A stretch of 12,593 bases of DNA from Bacteroidetes bacterium UBA7688 (GTDB taxonomy: Bacteria; Bacteroidota; Bacteroidia; Chitinophagales; Chitinophagaceae): positions 1 through 12,593 of the forward strand of contig DLGS01000003.1 in the NCBI GenBank assembly GCA_002482815.1. Reading direction: 5' to 3'. The position numbers and the translations under genes were made by a program. Shown here in pieces: positions 7,722 to 12,593 of this stretch (position 1 is the first letter of the stretch; every line of letters starts with the position of its first letter). Under the pieces are notes generated by a model. It was not told the DNA's origin and did not search any database. It saw nothing but the letters and a program-made list of their open reading frames with translations.

Positions 7722-9518
7722 ATGAAAAAGAACTGGAAAAATATAAGCATCATAGCGGTGCCTACGCTAATTATAGGGGTTTTGTTAGGATGGCTTTTCT
7801 TTGGAAGCTCAGGAAATCCGTCAAAAGACGAGCATCAACACGGTACCTCCCTCGCTGGAGAAAACTCAAAAAGTACCATCTGGACTTGCTCCATGCACCC
7901 ACAAATTCGAAAGAACGAACCAGGCGACTGTCCGATCTGCGGAATGGAACTGATACCGCTTAAGGACGATACCGAAGAGGGAGATCCAATGGCGATCAGC
8001 ATGTCGCCAATGGCAATGCAATTGGCAAATGTAAGCACCGCTGTAGTTGGAAAAACTGCCCCTGTAAAATCAGTCAGGTTAAACGGTAAGATACAGGCTG
8101 ATGAACGCTTGATTTACTCTCAGTCCTCACATATCCCGGGAAGGATAGAAAGATTGATGATTAATTTTACCGGAGAGTACGTTAATAAAGGGCAAGTTAT
8201 TGCTTACGTTTATTCCCCCGAATTGGTAACCGCACAAGAAGAGCTTTTTGAAGCGCAAAAGATCAGAGAAACACAGCCTCAGCTTTTTAAATCGGCAAAA
8301 GAAAAATTAAAGAACTGGAAGCTTTCGGATCGCCAAATAACGCAGATGCTCCAAAGCGGTAACAGAAAGCAGGAATTCCCAGTTCTGGCAGATGTTTCTG
8401 GTTATGTAACCGAAAAAATGGTAAATCCTGGCGACTATATCGGTCAAGGCCAAGCCATTTATCAAGTCGCTAACCTGTCCCAAGTATGGGTGCTATTCGA
8501 TATTTATGAGTCGGATATGGCATGGGTGAAAAAAGGAGACAAAATAACTTTTACAGTCCAATCTTTACCCGGCGAAAATTTTAAAGGAACTATATCTTAT
8601 CTGGACCCAGTTATTGACCCAAATACCAGGGTAGCCAAAGCAAGAGTTGCCATTTCTAACAGCCAGCTTAAATTAAAGCCGGAAATGTTTGCTTCCGGTA
8701 CGGTAGAAGCTAGATTGACAAAAAAATTTAATAGTGTGGTTGTTCCTAAAACAGCGGTAATGTGGACGGGTAAACGTTCCGTAGTTTATCTAAAATCCAC
8801 TTCTGGAAAAGGGGTTAACTTTTTGATGCGTGAGGTTGTTTTAGGCCCCGAACTGGGAGAAGGTTACCTGATTGAAAGTGGTTTACAAGAAGGAGAAGAA
8901 ATTGCCGTAAACGGTACATTTAGTATTGATGCAGCCGCACAATTAGCAGGCAAACCGAGTATGATGAGTCCTGAAGGCGGACCAGTGATGACCGGACATA
9001 ATCACGGTGGTACTGCAACTTCAGAAAGTGCGAGTGCATCGCAAAATAAATCTGTTACGCGTTTAAGTGTTAGCGTCAAAGCCAAAGCTTCTTTACAACC
9101 TCTTTTTAAAAACTACCTAGCTATAAAAGATGCGCTTATAGCTGATGATCTGCCTAAAGCACAAAAAGCAGCGGAAGAAATGAAAGCATCCCTTTCTAAG
9201 GTAAATATGTCATTATTTACTGGCGATTCGCATAAGGTATGGATGGCACAGAGCAGTGCTATGGAGAACACGCTACAGCATACAGCTCATTTTAAATCCA
9301 TAGCGGAGATGCGAAAAGCTTTTCAGCAAGTATCGGAGCGTATGATTACGGTTACCAATACTTTTAAACCTTTAAATCAGGTTCTTTACCAGTTGCATTG
9401 CCCTATGTTTAATGACAATAAGGGTGCGGACTGGCTAAGCCTTACAAAAGATGTTAAAAATCCTTATTACGGTAAGGCGATGTTGACCTGTGGAGAGGTG
9501 AAAAACACTATAAAATAG
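7722..9518 (+). CDS. cusB: CusB-type RND periplasmic adaptor with heavy-metal-binding domain and DUF3347 tail
   Basis: This 598-residue adaptor links the CusA-like pump to the TolC-like channel. It has an N-terminal anchor helix (about 8-28), a short HxH-containing linker, then a heavy-metal-binding domain: WTCSMHP at 54-60 and CPICGM at 70-75. The membrane-fusion core follows, with paired lipoyl halves (IPGRIERLMINFTGEYVNKG and VSGYVTEKMVNPGDYIGQG), a helical hairpin between them, and a beta-barrel (VWVLFDIYESDMAWVKKGD). A His-rich linker (GHNHGG, His 426 and 428) leads to about 150 extra residues that match DUF3347, with HCPMF at 559-563, NPYYGKAM and TCGEV (C590). DUF3347 also occurs as a separate protein in Bacteroidota. 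The extra Cys/His/Met sites suggest that the adaptor collects Cu/Ag for the pump, as E. coli CusF and the CusB N-terminus do; this is inference. No promoter-like gap separates it from the previous gene. Confidence 0.94.
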   Translation: MKKNWKNISIIAVPTLIIGVLLGWLFFGSSGNPSKDEHQHGTSLAGENSKSTIWTCSMHPQIRKNEPGDCPICGMELIPLKDDTEEGDPMAISMSPMAMQLANVSTAVVGKTAPVKSVRLNGKIQADERLIYSQSSHIPGRIERLMINFTGEYVNKGQVIAYVYSPELVTAQEELFEAQKIRETQPQLFKSAKEKLKNWKLSDRQITQMLQSGNRKQEFPVLADVSGYVTEKMVNPGDYIGQGQAIYQVANLSQVWVLFDIYESDMAWVKKGDKITFTVQSLPGENFKGTISYLDPVIDPNTRVAKARVAISNSQLKLKPEMFASGTVEARLTKKFNSVVVPKTAVMWTGKRSVVYLKSTSGKGVNFLMREVVLGPELGEGYLIESGLQEGEEIAVNGTFSIDAAAQLAGKPSMMSPEGGPVMTGHNHGGTATSESASASQNKSVTRLSVSVKAKASLQPLFKNYLAIKDALIADDLPKAQKAAEEMKASLSKVNMSLFTGDSHKVWMAQSSAMENTLQHTAHFKSIAEMRKAFQQVSERMITVTNTFKPLNQVLYQLHCPMFNDNKGADWLSLTKDVKNPYYGKAMLTCGEVKNTIK

Positions 9519-9627
9519 AAGGGTGGTTGACAATACCTACATGAGGAAAAGAGAAATTGCTTTAAATCTCTAGATAGCAAAAAACTAGAGTTCCCAAGAT
9601 TGTACTATTAATCAAGCTTAGATACAA
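9519..9627. other. Gap after the pump operon with a short inverted repeat
   Basis: This is a short non-coding gap. CTCTAG (9568-9573) and CTAGAG (9585-9590) form a six-base inverted repeat with an A-rich loop and no T-run, so it is a poor terminator candidate. No promoter with TAnnTTTG is visible. Confidence 0.35.
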
Positions 9628-9789
9628 ATGAAAACTCAATTAAATATAAAAAACATGTGCTGTGGTAGGTGCATTGTAGAGGTAAAAAGAATATTTGGGA
9701 TTGTCTTAATTATTGTTGCAGAACGGTTGTTTATGATTTCACACACCTTTTATCAGGGCAATATGCCAATGGGAATGGATAAACAATAA
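9628..9789 (+). CDS. Small 53-residue ORF: MxCCxxC metal-binding start joined to a membrane helix and Met-rich end
   Basis: A short frame with ATG at 9628 and TAA at 9787. The first part, MKTQLNIKNMCCGRCIVEVK, looks like the first strand, metal loop and start of helix 1 of an HMA copper-chaperone domain (C11, C12 and C15). At about residue 22 the HMA pattern stops and a hydrophobic helix begins (IFGIVLIIVAERLFMI), followed by SHTFYQGNMPMGMDKQ with four methionines in the tail. A full HMA domain needs about 65 residues, so this is either a deletion fusion of an HMA gene with a small membrane protein or a genuine tiny metal-binding membrane protein. The neighbouring frameshifted HAD fragment favours the first reading. 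Expression is uncertain; I see no promoter. Confidence 0.5.
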   Translation: MKTQLNIKNMCCGRCIVEVKRIFGIVLIIVAERLFMISHTFYQGNMPMGMDKQ

Positions 9790-9808
9790 AACACATCAGA
9801 AAGAAAAT

Positions 9809-9926
9809 ATGAAAAAACTAATAATTTCTGATTTGGACGGCACACTGGCAGAAAGCAAAAGTTTCTCTTGACGCTGAAATAGTAGTGCTCCTAAGAGTGA
9901 TAAAAACAACTAAAGCATTTCTATAA
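9809..9926 (+). pseudogene. Frameshifted and truncated HAD-family hydrolase start
   Basis: An ATG at 9809 begins MKKLIISDLDGTLAESKS, the N-terminus of a HAD-superfamily phosphatase; DLDGTL is motif I with the nucleophile Asp. The frame stops at TGA 9869-9871. If the reading frame shifts by one base near 9862, translation continues as SLDAEIVVLLRVIKTTKAFL and stops at 9924. That continuation looks like the natural next part of a HAD-IIB (phosphomannomutase-like) protein. A whole protein would need over 200 residues, and motifs II to IV are missing. It is therefore a remnant with both a frameshift and a large deletion. It lies in the decaying gap between the pump operon and the ATPase. Confidence 0.6.
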
Positions 9927-10035
9927 AACCTACAAAAATGAAATATCCATTATTCAACTTGAAAAGCACAAGCCAATGCCAAGCATTGATTTTATGGGAC
10001 GCAAGCTCCCAAATGAAGACATACAGACATCTTAA
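9904..10035 (+). pseudogene. Orphan open frame, possible C-terminal gene remnant
   Basis: A frame without a plausible start runs from just after the stop at 9901-9903 to TAA at 10033. Its last part, LEKHKPMPSIDFMGRKLPNE, has protein-like composition and may be the end of a deleted gene; I do not recognise it. A second frame here (ATG 9938 to TAA 10042, 34 residues) is no more convincing. Both lie between the HAD fragment and the ATPase start. Neither should be treated as a working gene. Confidence 0.2.
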
Positions 10036-10051
10036 ATTGTAAATATTTTTT

Positions 10052-12593
10052 ATGAAAACAAGCAATATCAATGTACACGACATGCTATCAGTCTGGAGTG
10101 TAGAAGAAGTGGAAAAACACTTCGGCGAGGTGCCAGGCGTTGAAAGTGTGACAATGAATTACGCCACTGAAACCGCCACGGTTCGCTACGATGAAACCCG
10201 TTTGAATGTGGCAGGTATAAAATCAGCTGTACAACAACGTAGTTACGATTCCTTTGTAGCGCAAAATTCGCAAGACAAAACTAAAGAGGATAAAGAGGAA
10301 GCCCCAGTTATTCCTTCATCAGACAAAATCCAGAAAGAGAAGGAAAGCCCCGAAGCAGCAACTGTGGCAAAGAAAGAAGATGCTGAAGTAACCGAACCGG
10401 ATGAGACTGCAAATGAACTCAAAAAAGAGAAAGATTCATCTTCGGCAACAGAGCCTGAAGAAAAGGAAAGCCCTGAAGCAACCACTGTGGCAAAGACAGA
10501 AAATGCTGAAGTGACCGAACCGGATGAGACTGCAAATAAACTCGAATACGAAAAAGAGGAAAAAAGTTCATCTTCTGCAACAAAGCCTGAGGAAAAAGAT
10601 GAAACTAAATCCACAGCCATTGAGGATGAGAAAGCGGAGGAAAGTGCTGTTGTTGATCACTCAAAAATGGATCATTCAAAGATGGACCACAGTAAAATGG
10701 ACCATTCCAAAATGGATCATGATGCCATCCCAATGGGAATGGCTGGTCATGACCATCACAAAATGATGATTGCAGACTTTAAAAAACGATTCTGGCTGAC
10801 TTTGGTGCTTACAGGGCCAATTCTGTTGATTTCGCCTATGATTCAGGATTTTTTCAATTATGAGTTTTTGCTTCCGGGCAATCCGTACATTCTTTTTGGT
10901 CTTTCCAGTATCTTATATTTTTACGGTGGTTGGCCTTTTTTAAAAGGTTTATGGTCTGAGGTTAAAAAAGCTTCGCCGGGGATGATGACCTTAATTGCCA
11001 TGGCTATCAGTGTCGCGTATTTTTATAGTTCGGCAACTGTCTTCGGTTTGCCCGGAGTAGATTTCTTTTGGGAACTGGCGACCTTAATTGCGATTATGCT
11101 TTTAGGTCATTGGATTGAAATGAAAAGTGTGCTGGGCGCATCCAAAGCATTGCAGCTATTGGTAAGTATGATGCCTGCGGAAGCACACCGCGTAAAGGGA
11201 GAAAGTGTAGAAGATATTAAGTTGGAAGATTTAATGAAAGATGATATCATCTTGGTGAAACCCGGTGAAAAAGTACCAGCTGATGGTATCATTACTGAAG
11301 GGAGTAGCTACTTAAACGAGTCTATGCTTACTGGCGAATCAAAACCAGTAAAGAAAGAACTCGATGAAAAAGTAATTGGTGGATCGATAAACGGTAACGG
11401 CGTATTAAGGATCAAGGTAGAACATACTGGTAAAGACAGTTACCTTAATAAGGTAATCAAAATGGTGGAAGATGCTCAAAAAACCAAGTCCAAAATGCAG
11501 AATCTTTCAGACAGGGCTGCAAAATGGCTTACCTATGTTGCCTTAGCTGTAGGTTTTGGTACACTGGCTGTCTGGCTGATATTAGGTTTCCCTTTTGTGT
11601 ATGCTTTAGAACGAATGGTTACGGTTATGGTTATTGCCTGTCCTCACGCCTTAGGCTTAGCTATACCTTTGGTAGTCGCAATCTCTACCGCAGTATCTGC
11701 ACAAAACGGTTTATTGATTCGCAACAGAACTGCGTTTGAAGAGTCACGTAAAATTTCCGTGTTGCTGTTTGATAAAACCGGAACACTTACCAAAGGTGAT
11801 TTTGGGGTAACAAGAATACAATCTGTGGATAAGAGCTATTCTGATCAAGAAATCCTTCGTTTAGCCAGTGCTTTAGAGCAGAGCTCGGAGCATCCTATTG
11901 CTGTTGGCATTTTGAAGAAAGTAAAAGATGGAAAAATTACCATACCACAACTTCAAAAATTTAATGCAATTACTGGTAAAGGTGTTGAAGCCAGCGTGGA
12001 AGGGAAAGATATAAAAGTGGTAAGCCCAGGGTATTTAAGAGACGAGAAAATCGGCATTCCAGAAGATGCTTTTAGTGATGCTGCAGAAACGGTGGTATTT
12101 GTTTTAATCGAGAGAAAGCTCGCAGGGTACATTGCCTTGGCAGATGAAATCAGACCTGAATCTGCGGAAGCAATTAAAGTGTTTAAGAAAAACAATATTA
12201 AAGTATTAATGGCGACGGGCGACAATGAAAAAACAGCAAAAGCTGTTAGCGATAAGCTGGGATTAGACGGTTATTTCTCCGAGGTGCTTCCACATCAAAA
12301 AGTGGAAATTGTAAAAGAATTACAAGGTAAAGGAGAGTTCGTTGCAATGACAGGCGACGGCGTAAATGATGCTCCAGCATTGGCGCAGGCTAATGTTGGA
12401 ATTGCTGTGGGCTCCGGAACAGATGTAGCTGCCGAAACAGCCGACATTATTTTGGTAAACAGTAACCCGCAGGACATTGCTAACCTAATTCTTTTTGGAA
12501 AAGCGACCTATCAAAAAATGATTCAGAATTTGATATGGGCAACTGGCTATAACGTAATTGCCATTCCGCTTGCAGCAGGAGTACTTTATTCTT
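10052..12593 (+). CDS. copB: CopB-type (CPH) copper-translocating P-type ATPase, 3' truncated by window edge
   Basis: This P1B-type ATPase pumps copper (Cu(I)/Cu(II) or Ag(I)) out of the cytoplasm; 847 codons are visible and the frame runs off the window. An in-frame stop at 10040 makes ATG 10052 the only start. Residues 1-70 look like an HMA fold but have HDMLSV in place of GMTCxxC, so the metal cysteines are missing. An acidic linker (about 71-200) holds a 41-residue duplication, then four DHSKM repeats (202-221) and GHDHHKMM. The catalytic part is complete as far as seen: TGES at 427-430, CPH at 530-532 (the CopB-type membrane site), DKTGT with phosphorylated D574, HP at 614-615, ATGDN at 721-725, GDGVND at 768-773. 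The last visible helix has the WATGYN stretch. Only the final helix or so is missing. The motifs suit export, probably feeding the periplasmic oxidase and pump. Confidence 0.95.
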   Translation, partial: MKTSNINVHDMLSVWSVEEVEKHFGEVPGVESVTMNYATETATVRYDETRLNVAGIKSAVQQRSYDSFVAQNSQDKTKEDKEEAPVIPSSDKIQKEKESPEAATVAKKEDAEVTEPDETANELKKEKDSSSATEPEEKESPEATTVAKTENAEVTEPDETANKLEYEKEEKSSSSATKPEEKDETKSTAIEDEKAEESAVVDHSKMDHSKMDHSKMDHSKMDHDAIPMGMAGHDHHKMMIADFKKRFWLTLVLTGPILLISPMIQDFFNYEFLLPGNPYILFGLSSILYFYGGWPFLKGLWSEVKKASPGMMTLIAMAISVAYFYSSATVFGLPGVDFFWELATLIAIMLLGHWIEMKSVLGASKALQLLVSMMPAEAHRVKGESVEDIKLEDLMKDDIILVKPGEKVPADGIITEGSSYLNESMLTGESKPVKKELDEKVIGGSINGNGVLRIKVEHTGKDSYLNKVIKMVEDAQKTKSKMQNLSDRAAKWLTYVALAVGFGTLAVWLILGFPFVYALERMVTVMVIACPHALGLAIPLVVAISTAVSAQNGLLIRNRTAFEESRKISVLLFDKTGTLTKGDFGVTRIQSVDKSYSDQEILRLASALEQSSEHPIAVGILKKVKDGKITIPQLQKFNAITGKGVEASVEGKDIKVVSPGYLRDEKIGIPEDAFSDAAETVVFVLIERKLAGYIALADEIRPESAEAIKVFKKNNIKVLMATGDNEKTAKAVSDKLGLDGYFSEVLPHQKVEIVKELQGKGEFVAMTGDGVNDAPALAQANVGIAVGSGTDVAAETADIILVNSNPQDIANLILFGKATYQKMIQNLIWATGYNVIAIPLAAGVLYS
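10340..10594 (+). repeat. Tandem duplication in the ATPase acidic linker
   Basis: Two adjacent in-frame copies, 10340-10462 (41 codons) and 10463-10594 (44 codons), each starting KESPEA and containing DAEVTEPDETAN or NAEVTEPDETAN. The first 81 bases of the copies differ at 7 positions by my count. The second copy has three more codons near its end. The similarity suggests a fairly recent internal duplication. Confidence 0.9.
10655..10714 (+). repeat. Four DHSKM repeats in the ATPase N-terminus
   Basis: Four consecutive 15-base units encode DHSKM (residues 202-221), followed by DH. The units use different codons (CAC/CAT, TCA/AGT/TCC, AAA/AAG), so the protein pattern is kept while the DNA varies. 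Each unit offers one His and one Met as likely copper ligands. Confidence 0.95.

Noticed and set aside
9938..10042. 34-residue ORF just before the ATPase
   Set aside because: It is too short, has no motif, and overlaps another equally weak frame in the decayed segment.
10243..10620. 125-residue Ser-rich minus-strand frame opposite the ATPase linker
   Set aside because: Its Ser/Phe/Val repetition is the reverse complement of the Glu/Lys/Ala/Thr linker and its duplication, so it is a shadow.
10340..10714. Possible CRISPR-like array because of the repeats
   Set aside because: The repeats are directly adjacent, in frame with the ATPase and translated; there are no spacers.

Overview
The window is a copper (and probably silver) handling and efflux locus with every gene on the + strand. 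The host looks like a member of the Bacteroidota, plausibly Sphingobacteriales or Flavobacteriia. Reasons: AT-rich DNA, no strong Shine-Dalgarno sites, one good TAnnTTTG-type -7 promoter element, Bacteroidota-type long CusA and DUF3347-tailed CusB proteins, a HYC_CC_PP family protein, and an intergenic structured repeat of a kind I remember from this phylum. The genus cannot be fixed from the window. Both ends are cut inside genes: a multicopper oxidase at the left and a CopB-type P-type ATPase at the right.

Region by region: (1) 2-1147 is the C-terminal part of a multicopper oxidase carrying the type 1/2/3 copper ligands, preceded by a Met-rich stretch and followed by what looks like an outer-membrane beta-barrel tail. 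(2) 1177-1656 is a three-helix membrane protein with a DUF305-like His-His tail. (3) 1657-2165 is non-coding, with a terminator-like hairpin, a roughly 120-base folded repeat and a promoter. (4) 2166-2582 is a small secreted Cys/His protein (HYC_CC_PP family). Two hairpins follow, then cusA (2688-6509), cusC-like (6506-7720, ATGA overlap) and cusB-like (7722-9518), which form a tight operon for a tripartite RND pump. (5) 9519-10051 is gene debris: a 53-codon ORF joining an MxCCxxC metal-binding start to a membrane helix and Met-rich tail, a frameshifted HAD-phosphatase start, and a short orphan C-terminal-looking frame. (6) 10052 to the window end is a CPH-motif (CopB-type) copper ATPase with an unusual N-terminus: an HMA-like fold without the CxxC pair, a duplicated 41-residue acidic linker, and four DHSKM repeats.

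How they work together (inference from family knowledge): the ATPase moves cytoplasmic copper to the periplasm. The multicopper oxidase oxidises Cu(I) there, the DUF305 and HYC_CC_PP proteins may bind or buffer copper, and the CusB-CusA-CusC pump expels metal through the outer membrane. CusA keeps two methionines that I align with the E. coli CusA Cu/Ag site, which favours Cu/Ag over Zn/Co/Cd. No regulator gene lies in the window. I see no undescribed system. The most unusual parts are the ATPase N-terminus, the oxidase-barrel fusion, the hairpin leader before cusA and the decaying segment 9519-10051.
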